Part shown: positions 41,461 through 50,108 of the stretch, one piece after another
How the letters are laid out: each line of letters begins with the position of its first letter
How positions within the stretch are numbered: the stretch's first letter is position 1
Source: an uncultured Anaerolineae bacterium
GTDB lineage: Bacteria; Chloroflexota; Anaerolineae; JACIWP01
Length of the DNA stretch: 64,000 nt
Direction of reading: 5' to 3'
NCBI GenBank assembly: GCA_938049385.1
Contig: CALIBQ010000007.1
Span: 50,596 to 114,595 of the forward strand
The notes under the pieces: model-generated
The model's database searches: none
Seen by the model: only the letters and a program-made list of their open reading frames with translations
What the model was told of the DNA's origin: nothing
Translations under genes and position numbers: made by a program

Positions 41461-42408
41461 TTAGCGCACATAACCGTTCTGCCGAAACCATTCCACCGCC
41501 TCGGCGAAGGCCTCCTCCAGCGGGGTCTGCGGAAGGCCCAGCTCGCGGATGGCGCGCGCCGGGTCGCAGGTCAGCGCCGCCGGCTGAAAGCCCCGGCCGC
41601 CGCGCGCCGGCCGCCTCAACCAGCGAAGCGGATTGCGGGAGCGTGCTTGCGGAGGCCGCACTCCGCTCACCCTTTCCATCAGGCAGTAGAAATCCCCACG
41701 CATCAAATTGCCTTGTGCGTTGCCCAGAATGTAGCGCCGGCCGGGCTGGCCGCGGCGTGCCGCGAGGATATGGCCGACGGCCACATCCCGCACGGCGATG
41801 AAATTGATACCGCCCTCCAGGTACGAGGGCACGCGCCCGTTCAGGTAATCCACGATGCGCTGGCCGGTACTGCTGGGCTTGATGTCGCCGGCACCCACCG
41901 GTGCGCAGGGATTCACGACCACCACCGGCAGGCCCTCCTGCGCCATCACCAGCGCCACCGTCTCCGCCAGGAATTTGGAGCGGGCGTAGTGACTGCTCTG
42001 CTCCCAAAGGTTGAACTCCGCATCCTCCGTAGGGAGAGAGCCGTCCGCCGGCCGGCCGATGGTGCCGATGGTGCTGGTGTGCACCACCCGGCGCACGCCG
42101 GCGCGCCGCGCCGCCTTCAGCAGGGCTTTGGTGCCGCCCACATTGACCTCATACATGCGCGGCGCATCTTCTTCGCGCGTGCTGTACAGGGCGGCCACGT
42201 GATACAGCTCATCACAGCCGGCCAGAGCATCCGCCAGTGAATCCGGGTCAAGCAAGTCCCCCTCGGCGAACTCGACATCCAGGCTGGCCAGGTTGCGGCG
42301 GTCGCTCCCCGGCCGCACTAGCACCCGCACCTGTGTCCCTTCCTCCAGCAGGAGCCGGGCCACCCACATGCCCACGAAGCCAGTCGCACCGGTGACCAGC
42401 GCTCTCAT
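41461..42408 (-). CDS. hpnA: NAD-dependent epimerase, HpnA-like
   Basis: A 315-aa extended SDR. GATGFVGMWVARLLLEEG (dinucleotide loop) and YARSKFLAE (catalytic Tyr-x3-Lys). VNVGGTKALLKAARRAGV, VNPCAPVGAGDIKPSSTG and NFIAVRDVAVGHILA closely follow the hopanoid-associated sugar epimerase HpnA family. The ATG at 42408 overlaps the radical SAM stop by 4 bp. No squalene-hopene cyclase or other hpn gene is in view, so a role in hopanoids is uncertain; it may instead supply an epimerised sugar nucleotide to this locus. Confidence 0.8.
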   Translation of the reverse strand: MRALVTGATGFVGMWVARLLLEEGTQVRVLVRPGSDRRNLASLDVEFAEGDLLDPDSLADALAGCDELYHVAALYSTREEDAPRMYEVNVGGTKALLKAARRAGVRRVVHTSTIGTIGRPADGSLPTEDAEFNLWEQSSHYARSKFLAETVALVMAQEGLPVVVVNPCAPVGAGDIKPSSTGQRIVDYLNGRVPSYLEGGINFIAVRDVAVGHILAARRGQPGRRYILGNAQGNLMRGDFYCLMERVSGVRPPQARSRNPLRWLRRPARGGRGFQPAALTCDPARAIRELGLPQTPLEEAFAEAVEWFRQNGYVR

Positions 42409-43727
42409 CCCAGGTTCCTCCGCAGGATGTTGATGGCCCGCCGCAGGACCGAGCCGCGCGGCTTCTGCGCCGGCGGGGGCAGTAGCTGTTTCAACTGCTC
42501 CGCCTGCTGTCCCGCCGCGCCGGCATCCACCGGCGCGCTCCCTTCCCATCTCGTCAGCGGATAGACCTCGGCCGGCTTGACGCTGACATCATCCGCCCCC
42601 AGCTCCCGCAGGAAGGCACCCAGCCGCTCGATTTCCCTCGGCCGAGCATCGCTCCATCCGACCATGATATATACATGGGAGCGAATGCCGGCCTTGCGAC
42701 AGCCGGCCACCGCCTCGCGGGCCTGCTCCACATACATCTCCGCCTGCGCACTGCTGGCGGCGCGCCCCAATCCCACCAGCCGCGCCGGCTCCACACTTTC
42801 CAGGCCGATCTTGACGCGCGCACAGCCGGCACGCCCCATCAGGCGCAGTAGGTCCGGGTCGAAGTGCTCCGGGCGCGATTCACACTCCCAATGTACCGAT
42901 AGACCCTGGCGCAAGACCGCCTCGCATATGCCGGCGGCGCGCCCGCGGTCCCGCCCGAAGACCGGGTCGCGGAACATGACCCGCGCCGGCTCGAAGCGCT
43001 CCTTCAGCCAGCGCAGTTCCTCCAGCACACGCGCCGGCCCACACGCCCGGAATGTCGGGCCCCAGCCCACCACATAGGGGCAGTAGACGCAGGACTGGTC
43101 ACAGCCGCGGGCGCTCAGCACGCTCAGAAAGCCGTAGCGCCGCCAGGGCGTCAGCTCCCACGCCGGCGGGGGCAGGGACTCGATAGTGCGCAGGTAGCCC
43201 TGGGCGTCGTACTCCTGCGGCGCCAGTTCCTGCACGGGGGCAATCGACGCCGGCCCTTCTTTCCGGCATCGAACTCGCTCGACCGCCGCCGGCAGGGCGC
43301 GCTCCGGCTCCCCCACCAGCACCATGTCGGCGCAAGCAGACGCCTGCGCGGCGTAATCCCCATGCCGCAGGATGGCGCCAAAGACAATAAGCGGCGTGTC
43401 CGGAAAGCGGGCGCGCGCCGCCCGACAGAAGGCCAAATCAGCCTCCCACGCCAGCCAGCACACCTGCACGACCAAATACTGCGGTTTCAGCTCTGCGGCC
43501 CGCTCGAGGGTCTCCCGGGGGTTGAGCTGTTCCGCCGCCGCATCAATGATGGCCGGGGTATGGCCGGCAGAGCGCAGGACTGCCGCACAGAGGGCCAGGG
43601 TATGGGGCGGATAGAGGAAGGCCCTTTCGCGCGGGTATATGACGCCGAAGCCGGCGGCACCCTCGCGGTTGGCCGTCGTCCCCGGCAGGGCCGGCGGGTT
43701 GATCAGCACGATCCTCGCTCCGCTCAT
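42405..43727 (-). CDS. B12-binding-domain radical SAM protein
   Basis: 440 aa. N-terminal cobalamin-binding-type domain (LYPPHTLALCAAVLRSAGH, DMVLVGEPE) and radical SAM barrel with GCDQSCVYCPY (CxxxCxxC, about 208-215), then RVKIGLESVEPARL. A C-terminal extension of ~90 residues. Second enzyme of this class in the locus; the two share little outside motifs. It is translationally coupled to the HpnA-like gene (ATGA), suggesting a shared pathway. Reaction unknown: C-methylation or ring rearrangement of a sugar or lipid are possibilities. Confidence 0.8.
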   Translation of the reverse strand: MSGARIVLINPPALPGTTANREGAAGFGVIYPRERAFLYPPHTLALCAAVLRSAGHTPAIIDAAAEQLNPRETLERAAELKPQYLVVQVCWLAWEADLAFCRAARARFPDTPLIVFGAILRHGDYAAQASACADMVLVGEPERALPAAVERVRCRKEGPASIAPVQELAPQEYDAQGYLRTIESLPPPAWELTPWRRYGFLSVLSARGCDQSCVYCPYVVGWGPTFRACGPARVLEELRWLKERFEPARVMFRDPVFGRDRGRAAGICEAVLRQGLSVHWECESRPEHFDPDLLRLMGRAGCARVKIGLESVEPARLVGLGRAASSAQAEMYVEQAREAVAGCRKAGIRSHVYIMVGWSDARPREIERLGAFLRELGADDVSVKPAEVYPLTRWEGSAPVDAGAAGQQAEQLKQLLPPPAQKPRGSVLRRAINILRRNLG

Positions 43728-45400
43728 GATGCCCCCTTGAGGCGGTAGACAATGGTCAGACCCTGCTCGCTGTGGTGAATCAGGAGCGGCTCCAGCTCCG
43801 GCGGTGCCTGGGATGGATCGCCCAGGAAGGCAAGCTGGGGCCGCATCACCTCGAACTCATGCTGGTTGACCACCAGGTAATCAACGCGGTTCTCGCGGGC
43901 GAAGCGCAGTACTTCCGCGTAGCCGGCGTGGGGGAAAGGCACCCAGAAGCGGTCGGCATGGATGGCAACGATGGCTCCGCGGGACATAACCCGGGCATCA
44001 GGCGCGCTGTGGGCTTTCAGCCATTCCCCCACCTCTTTGTAGTAGAAATGCTGATAGGCCAGGCCGTCCCGCACGGCCGCCGGCTGTACCGCCAGGTAAT
44101 ACGCGCACACGCCCACCGCTCCGACGACCAGCACGCCGCGCGCCCAGCGGCCGGCCGCCTCCGCACGCACCCACTGCGCCAGCGTCTCGCCGGCCCAGCG
44201 CGAGAATTCCACCAGCCCGTGGCCGGCCCACATCAGGAGCACGATGAGCGTCCCTAGGTAAAAACGCAGTTGATTGGTGAACACCGCCAGCGCCGCCGAG
44301 GTGACCAGCACGAGCGCCATCAGGTACAACTCCTGACGGAGGCGTCTGCGGTCCCAGCCGGCGCGGAACAGCCCCAACCCGATAAACGGCAGGAGAAAGA
44401 ACGGGAGCACCCGCTTGGACAGGAAGATGCTGTCCAGCTCCCGCACATCTTGCAGGGTATGGCGGATGAAAAGAAGCGGGTCGCTCAGAAATTCCCCCAA
44501 CAAGCTGTGCCGGGTGAACTTCTCCGGGGAATGATACATGACCTCATGGCCGGTGGAGTCCAGCGCCCAGCTCATACGGTCAAACTCCACATAGCGCTCC
44601 TCGGCCAGGGTGATCTGCTGAACGTAGGCCATCCAGGACTTGCCCGTCAGGGTCCAGTAGCCCAGGTGCTGACGCAGGTAGAGGAGATACGGGAACGCCA
44701 CGACGAGGAAGCCGGCCAGCAGGATGCCGAGGCCGGCCAGCCAGCGCGCCGCCGGCCGCCGCCTTGCGATACACACCACAACCAGGTATATCACCGTCAC
44801 CGCCAGCCAGAGCGACCCTTCCGGACGGGTCAGGTACGCCAGGCCAAAGAGCGCGCCGGCCAGGGCGAAGGCCGGCCAGCGCCCTTCCTCCACAGCGAGA
44901 ATACTGGCATAGACCGCCCACAGCAGAGCGCAGAAATACAGCGGCTCGGTCATACTGCCGTAAAAGATGGTGTACGAGGTCAGCGCCGGCGAGACCGCGA
45001 CCAGGCCGGCGGCGACCAACGCGCTGGGCCGGCCGTACAGGCGCCGGCAGAGCAGATAGACCGGGAGCACGGTCAGTACACCGAAGAGCACGAAGCATAT
45101 CTTGCTGGCCAGCTCCAGATCGCGCACAACCAGCCAGACCAACCCTGAGACAATCGGATATCCGGGCGTGTAATGCAGTTCCGGCCGGCCGAAAAACTGA
45201 TACCCCCCGCCGCTCATCAGCGTCTTGCCCAGCCACAGGTAGGCCCCCTCGTCCCCCTGCAGGACGTGGTTGGCGCGAGCGATGGCGGCACGCAGGGCCA
45301 AGGCCATTATGAGGATAAGCAGGAGCAACCAATTCCGGGCGAACCAGCCGGAAACGCCGGCGCTGTCCTGCTGTACAGGCACGTTCTCACTCATCCGCAC
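43724..45400 (-). CDS. GT-C (ArnT/PMT-like) glycosyltransferase, tandem paralogue A
   Basis: 558 aa, about 11 membrane helices and a soluble C-terminal region. The first loop has LQGDEGAYLWLGKTL with the conserved DE. Tandem paralogue of the next gene: residues ~45-107 are identical while the rest has diverged. The frame is compatible with either of two ATGs, at 45400 and 45394. The stop overlaps the radical SAM start by 4 bp. It likely transfers a sugar from a polyprenyl-phosphate donor on the outer face. Confidence 0.8.
   Translation of the reverse strand: MRMSENVPVQQDSAGVSGWFARNWLLLLILIMALALRAAIARANHVLQGDEGAYLWLGKTLMSGGGYQFFGRPELHYTPGYPIVSGLVWLVVRDLELASKICFVLFGVLTVLPVYLLCRRLYGRPSALVAAGLVAVSPALTSYTIFYGSMTEPLYFCALLWAVYASILAVEEGRWPAFALAGALFGLAYLTRPEGSLWLAVTVIYLVVVCIARRRPAARWLAGLGILLAGFLVVAFPYLLYLRQHLGYWTLTGKSWMAYVQQITLAEERYVEFDRMSWALDSTGHEVMYHSPEKFTRHSLLGEFLSDPLLFIRHTLQDVRELDSIFLSKRVLPFFLLPFIGLGLFRAGWDRRRLRQELYLMALVLVTSAALAVFTNQLRFYLGTLIVLLMWAGHGLVEFSRWAGETLAQWVRAEAAGRWARGVLVVGAVGVCAYYLAVQPAAVRDGLAYQHFYYKEVGEWLKAHSAPDARVMSRGAIVAIHADRFWVPFPHAGYAEVLRFARENRVDYLVVNQHEFEVMRPQLAFLGDPSQAPPELEPLLIHHSEQGLTIVYRLKGAS
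45081..45268. repeat. 188-bp near-identical block shared by tandem GT-C genes (copy A)
   Basis: Aligns without gaps to 46765-46952 with 5 differences in 188 bp (about 97%). It codes the first extracytoplasmic loop and adjoining helices. Outside the block the two genes differ strongly at the DNA level, so this looks like a gene-conversion tract. Confidence 0.85.
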
Positions 45401-45404
45401 ATCC

Positions 45405-47060
45405 TCACTCCCGCATGCGCAGAACCACGGTCAACCCCGCCGGCCCCTCAAACCCCTGCACCCATTCCAGTTCTGCCGGAAGCTGCGCGGCGTCCGCAAG
45501 GAACGCCAGATGCGGGCGCATCAGCCGGAACTCCCGTTCATTGATGACCCAGTACTCAACCTGGTGGGCACGCGCATAGCGCAGTATCTCATCGTAATCC
45601 GCGTGAGGGAAAGGCACCCAGAAGCGCTCCGCATAAATGGCTGGGATGGCGCCGCGGGACATGATGCGTTCCTCCGGCCGGCTGTGCTCTCCCAACCACA
45701 GGCCTACCTGCTTGTAATAGAACAGCTTGTTCCCGAGACCCTCCTCGACCATCGTAGGATACACGGCCAGGAAATAGCCGGCCAGCGCAATGGATAACAG
45801 ACAAACCGTTGCCAGCCGAAGCCGGCCGACCCACTCCCCGATGCGCTCCCCGGTGAACAGGCGAGAGGCGGTCAGGACAAGCCAATCCCCCAGCCCCACA
45901 ACACCGTGGCCGGCCCAGATGACCAGGATAATGAGCGTGCCCAGGTAAAAGCGCAGGTCCACGGTGAACACCGCCATAGCCAGCGCCGGCAGTAACGCCA
46001 TCAGGAAAAGGTACACCTCGGTGCGGAAGCGCCGCACATCCCAGCGTGAGCGGAACAATCCCAACCCCACCAGAGGCAGGAGAAAGCTCGGGAACACCCG
46101 CTTGGACAGGAACAGCCCGTCTAACTGCCGCACGTTCCGCAGGGTATCCATCAGAAACTCTTGAGGGTTCGAGATAATCTCCCGCCACATGCTGTACTTG
46201 GTGAACTTCTCCATAGAATGGTACAGCACTTCTAGTCCCGTCGAATCCAACCCCCAGACGATCCGGTCAAAGGCCACCAGGTCCCCCTCGACTAGGGCAT
46301 GATGCCCCACAAAAGCGATCCAGGTTTTCCCCGTCAGGCTCCATGTACCCAGGTGACGGTGCAGGAAAATCAGATAGGGAGAGGCCGCTACGATGAAGGC
46401 CAGGGGTACCAGGGCAATCTTTGCCAGGTGCGCCAGGGAGCGGCGGCCCAACAGCCACACTACCAGCATATAGCCGGCGGTCAGGGCGGCATACGCCAGC
46501 GCCTCCGGCCGGGTGAGATAGGCGGCGCTGAAGAGCGCGCCGCAGAGCAGGTATGTCCACCAACGGCCGTGTTCCATCGCGACTACCGCGCACCACACCG
46601 CCGTGAACACCAGGAAAAAGTACAACGGCTCGCTCATACTCTCCCAAAAGAACACATGCGCGGTGAAGACCGGCATGACAGCCAGCAGGCCGGCGATGAC
46701 AAAGCCGCTCAGCCGGCCATACATGTAGCGCGCCAAATAGTACACTGGCAAGATAGTCAGCGAGCCGAAGAGCACGAAGCATATCTTGCTGGCCAGCTCC
46801 AGATCGCGCACGACCAGCCAGACCAGCCCCGAGACAATCGGATATCCGGGCGTGTAATGCAGTTCCGGCCGGCCGAAAAACTGATACCCCCCGCCGCTCA
46901 TCAACGTCTTGCCCAGCCACAGGTAGGCCCCCTCGTCCCCCTGCAGGACATGTTCCAGCCGTGCGATGGGGACACGCACCGCCAGTGCCAACAGCAGAAG
47001 GCCGGCCAGCGCGATATGCTCTTCCGACACCGCTCGGGCGAATCGCTGAAGCGTTTTCAT
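45405..47060 (-). CDS. GT-C (ArnT/PMT-like) glycosyltransferase, tandem paralogue B
   Basis: 551 aa with the same layout as paralogue A: first helix about 17-33, loop LQGDEGAYLWLGKTL with the DE motif, many helices, and a soluble C-terminal part with MSRGAIPAIYAERFWVPFPHADYDEILRYA. Only four bases separate its stop from the ATG of paralogue A. Both carry the MSRGAI(V/P)AI and RFWVPFPHA blocks near the C-terminus. A third relative at 52371-54029 shares the layout but not the conserved DNA block. Confidence 0.8.
   Translation of the reverse strand: MKTLQRFARAVSEEHIALAGLLLLALAVRVPIARLEHVLQGDEGAYLWLGKTLMSGGGYQFFGRPELHYTPGYPIVSGLVWLVVRDLELASKICFVLFGSLTILPVYYLARYMYGRLSGFVIAGLLAVMPVFTAHVFFWESMSEPLYFFLVFTAVWCAVVAMEHGRWWTYLLCGALFSAAYLTRPEALAYAALTAGYMLVVWLLGRRSLAHLAKIALVPLAFIVAASPYLIFLHRHLGTWSLTGKTWIAFVGHHALVEGDLVAFDRIVWGLDSTGLEVLYHSMEKFTKYSMWREIISNPQEFLMDTLRNVRQLDGLFLSKRVFPSFLLPLVGLGLFRSRWDVRRFRTEVYLFLMALLPALAMAVFTVDLRFYLGTLIILVIWAGHGVVGLGDWLVLTASRLFTGERIGEWVGRLRLATVCLLSIALAGYFLAVYPTMVEEGLGNKLFYYKQVGLWLGEHSRPEERIMSRGAIPAIYAERFWVPFPHADYDEILRYARAHQVEYWVINEREFRLMRPHLAFLADAAQLPAELEWVQGFEGPAGLTVVLRMRE
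46765..46952. repeat. 188-bp near-identical block shared by tandem GT-C genes (copy B)
   Basis: Partner of 45081-45268 (5 differences in 188 bp). It encodes residues ~36-98 of paralogue B. Most third codon positions match, which purifying selection alone would not give. Confidence 0.85.
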
Positions 47061-47102
47061 CCTCTTTCCTCAGCCAGGGAAACTCCCCGGCCGGCGGGCG
47101 AT

Positions 47103-48641
47103 TCAATCGCTCCGCCGGCGGTAGATGTAAATATCCGCCCACTCTGTCCCACTGCGAAAGCGCCGGTTGCTTTCCAACAACAGATAGCGTGCGTCCAGCA
47201 TCTGCTTCAGCCGGCGCACCTGGTTGTAGTAGGCCGTGTCATCTGGGAACTCATCCGGCGCGGCGATGAACCACACGAGGCCGCCGGCGCCGAGCTGTTC
47301 CTCTATCGCTATCAAAGTCTCCGGCACGGCCTCCGCCGCCCGCATCCAGCGCTCGTTCCAGCCGACGCAGTCAATCTCCTCCAGCCGGCCCATGGTCCAG
47401 GGGAAGGCGATCTGCGGTTGATCGCCGTGGTAATAGATGTTGAATGTGGTCGCCAGGTAATCCGGCGCGATCACGATGACATCCGCCGGCCCGGCCTTCC
47501 GTTCCACCGTCATCGCCACCTCGCGCAGGGTCGAGCGGAACATGAACTGCGCCCGCGGCAGGCCCTGTAGGGAGAAGAACATCAGCAGAACACCCACGGG
47601 CAGGGCGAGCCAGGCCGGCCGCACGCCGGCCAGCCCCCGCCCCAGTAGGAGGCACAGGGCCGGGAAGGCCGCCATCGTCACGTAGGAGGGGACTTGCCCG
47701 TACGTGCGCAGGGAAACCAGTAGCCCCAACACCAGCACCCCCAACGAGGAGAGGATAACTGCCGCCAGCGCGCCCTCTCCCTTCGGGACAGCCGGCTGGG
47801 GTCTTGTCGGCCACAGCCCCCAGGCCAGCAGAGCGAGCCACAGCACGAGCATAGGCCAGGGCGCCAGCAGGTCGCCGGCGATCTGCATCAGCTTCTCCGA
47901 CGGCGACGGCACCGGCACAAAGGGCAGTACTGTAATAATGGGTATCTGGCGCAGGAGGATAAGGAACCAGGGCAAGTAGAGCAGGCCGACTACTGCTTGA
48001 CTGATGAGCCAGGGCAAGAGCCGGCGGAACGGCGGACGCCGGCGGAGCGCCATCCAGGCCGCAAACCCGTTCTGGCAGGCCCACAGCAGGAGGCCCCAGT
48101 TGTGCGTGTACAGCAGGGCCAGGGCGGCCAGCGCATAACCGGCCCACCATCCGCCGCCCCTCTGCCGTGCCTCGTACAACAGCCACAGGCTCAACAGGGC
48201 CAGCAGGGCCAGCAGGGAGTACATGCGCGCCGTCTGCGACACAGCTACGTGAAGCGGAGCCACCGCCCCCCATAATGCCGCCCCCAGGCCGGCCCGCGGT
48301 CCGAACAGCCGGCGCCCGGCCAGGTACAGCAGGGGCACCAGCAGGATGCCGAAGAGCGCCGAGAGCAGGCGCACGCGGAATTCGCCCCAGCCGGCCAATG
48401 GTATCCAGAAATGCTGGAGCACATAATAGAGCGGCGGATGGGCCTCATGGAGCAAGGCCTGCACGATGCCGGCGGGGAACTCCTTCTGCGCGATGAAGAG
48501 GCACTGCGCCTCATCCCGCCAGAAGCCGTAGCTTCCCAGGCCGCGCAGGCGCAGGTAGGCGCCTGCGATGGTCAGCAGGGCCGCGCCGGCCGCCGGCACC
48601 ACCTCTGCCTGCACCCTCTTCAGCACTTCCTCGCTCCTCAT
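47103..48641 (-). CDS. GT-C (GT39-like) integral membrane glycosyltransferase-like protein
   Basis: 512 aa, about 12 helices. Loop GFWRDEAQCLFIAQKEFP and HEAHPPLYYVLQHFW, the DE(A) and HPPLY motifs of dolichyl-phosphate-mannose-type transferases. The C-terminal ~110 residues are soluble (VIVIAPDYLATTFNIYYHGD). It ends four tens of bases before paralogue B and starts just after the methyltransferase stop. Confidence 0.8.
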   Translation of the reverse strand: MRSEEVLKRVQAEVVPAAGAALLTIAGAYLRLRGLGSYGFWRDEAQCLFIAQKEFPAGIVQALLHEAHPPLYYVLQHFWIPLAGWGEFRVRLLSALFGILLVPLLYLAGRRLFGPRAGLGAALWGAVAPLHVAVSQTARMYSLLALLALLSLWLLYEARQRGGGWWAGYALAALALLYTHNWGLLLWACQNGFAAWMALRRRPPFRRLLPWLISQAVVGLLYLPWFLILLRQIPIITVLPFVPVPSPSEKLMQIAGDLLAPWPMLVLWLALLAWGLWPTRPQPAVPKGEGALAAVILSSLGVLVLGLLVSLRTYGQVPSYVTMAAFPALCLLLGRGLAGVRPAWLALPVGVLLMFFSLQGLPRAQFMFRSTLREVAMTVERKAGPADVIVIAPDYLATTFNIYYHGDQPQIAFPWTMGRLEEIDCVGWNERWMRAAEAVPETLIAIEEQLGAGGLVWFIAAPDEFPDDTAYYNQVRRLKQMLDARYLLLESNRRFRSGTEWADIYIYRRRSD

Positions 48642-48645
48642 CGCC

Positions 48646-49260
48646 TCACATCCTTTTGCGCCCCACCGCGGTCAGGATCAACCCGAACCAGACCGTGTCC
48701 ACATCCTCCACATCCAGGTAGCGGGACATCAGCTCCCGCAGGGAGCGGCGGGTGAACCGGCTGGGGTGCACATCCCGGCTGTAGGGCTTGCACGGTCCGC
48801 CGAAAAAGCGGTGCCAGGTGTTCTCGATCGCGATCCAGAACAGGCTCCCGCAGTTGGGGGTAGTGATGAGCGCCAGACCGCCCGGCTTGAGCACCCGCTG
48901 AATCTCCGCCAGGGGGCGCGCCGGCTCTCGGAAATGCTCGATCGCCTCGGTGAAAACCACCGCATCGAAGGCGGCCGAGGGGAAAGGAAGTCGGAACGCA
49001 TCCCCCACGAGGTAGCGCCGGCCGTAGCGCGAGACGCAGAAGCGCACCGCCGGCTCCTCGATATCCACCCCCACCACCACATAATCGCGCACCAGATTAT
49101 GGGTCACCCATCCCGGGCCACAGCCCAGGTCCAGCACATACCCGCTGGCCGGCACCCGTTCCCCCACCGTGCGCTCCACGAACAGCCGCTTGGAGCGGTT
49201 GAAGCCCGCGCGCGGGAAGCGCTCCTGATCCAGCATGTACTCCAAATAGTACTCGCTCAC
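48646..49260 (-). CDS. Class I SAM-dependent methyltransferase
   Basis: A 204-aa methyltransferase: VLDLGCGPGWVTHNLV (motif I, about 38-53), VVGVDIEEPAVRFC, AVVFTEAIEHFREP and VLKPGGLALITTPN. Overlaps the GT2 stop by 4 bp. Small single-domain enzyme; acceptor unknown but likely a sugar or lipid-linked sugar. Confidence 0.85.
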   Translation of the reverse strand: MSEYYLEYMLDQERFPRAGFNRSKRLFVERTVGERVPASGYVLDLGCGPGWVTHNLVRDYVVVGVDIEEPAVRFCVSRYGRRYLVGDAFRLPFPSAAFDAVVFTEAIEHFREPARPLAEIQRVLKPGGLALITTPNCGSLFWIAIENTWHRFFGGPCKPYSRDVHPSRFTRRSLRELMSRYLDVEDVDTVWFGLILTAVGRKRM

Positions 49261-50102
49261 CGCGTTACCGCCTCCGGCGCATCCTTCTCGGGATAACAGC
49301 GGAATATTTCCTCACGGTAATGCCGGCTGACCACGTCGTACAGCCGCTTGTGGAACTGCGGCGAGCGCAGGATGCCCCAGCGGTTCAGCAGATACTTCGC
49401 CACCACCCACAGCGTTTCCAGGCCGTAGATGACGCTGTTCCGGAAGTTGACCGATGAGGCCTCCTCAAAGTAGCGGGTGGGCACCGGGATTTCGGCGATG
49501 GTCATGCCGGCAAATATCGCTTCCGCCAGCACCTCCGTGTCGAAAACGAAGCTGTCCTTGTTCAGCAGGAAGGGCAGGGTCTCCAGCAGTTTGCGGTTAT
49601 AGGCGCGGAAGCCGGTGTGGTATTCCGAGAGCCGCTTGCCGAAGGCCAGGTTCTCGATGGCGGTGAGGAACTTGTTGGCGATATATTTCCAGAGCGGCAT
49701 GCCGCCGGCCAGCGCCCCGCCCCCCAGCATGCGCGAGCCGAGCACCAGGTCCGCTTGGCCGGCGATGATGGGCGCGATCATCTGTGGTATCAGGCGCGAG
49801 TCATACTGATAATCGGGGTGCAGCATCACCACGATGTCCGCCCCGCTCCGCAAGGCCTCGATATAGCAGGTCTTCTGATTGCCCCCATAGCCCTTGTTCT
49901 GCAGATGGATGACCACATCCAGGCCAAGCTGGCGGGCGATCTCCACCGTTTCATCCTGGCTCACATCGTCCACCAGGATGATCTGATCCACCACTTCGTG
50001 GGGAATATCATTATAGGTGCGCTCCAGCGTCTTGGCGGCGTTGTACGCCGGCATCACCACTACCACTTTGAGCTGTTCGCCGTTCGGCCCCAACACCGGC
50101 AT
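49257..50102 (-). CDS. GT2 polyprenyl-phosphate-sugar synthase-like glycosyltransferase
   Basis: A 281-aa GT-A enzyme: VVVMPAYNAAKTLERTY, LVDDVSQDETVEIARQL, the Asp motif HPDYQYDSRLIPQM, and a GSRMLGG loop as in DPM1/GtrB-type enzymes. These make polyprenyl-phosphate sugars, the donors of GT-C enzymes. It has no C-terminal membrane helices of the GtrB kind, so it is probably a soluble or peripheral enzyme. Its position among many GT-C genes suggests it feeds them. Confidence 0.85.
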   Translation of the reverse strand: MPVLGPNGEQLKVVVVMPAYNAAKTLERTYNDIPHEVVDQIILVDDVSQDETVEIARQLGLDVVIHLQNKGYGGNQKTCYIEALRSGADIVVMLHPDYQYDSRLIPQMIAPIIAGQADLVLGSRMLGGGALAGGMPLWKYIANKFLTAIENLAFGKRLSEYHTGFRAYNRKLLETLPFLLNKDSFVFDTEVLAEAIFAGMTIAEIPVPTRYFEEASSVNFRNSVIYGLETLWVVAKYLLNRWGILRSPQFHKRLYDVVSRHYREEIFRCYPEKDAPEAVTR

Positions 50103-50108
50103 CGTTCC

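Noticed and set aside
29982..43727. RiPP cluster (radical SAM enzymes plus methyltransferases)
   Set aside because: No small precursor-peptide gene, no RRE or leader peptidase; the context is glycan assembly.
41461..43727. Hopanoid biosynthesis operon because of the HpnA-like gene
   Set aside because: Only the epimerase resembles the Hpn set; no cyclase, HpnH, HpnG or HpnN-type gene is nearby.
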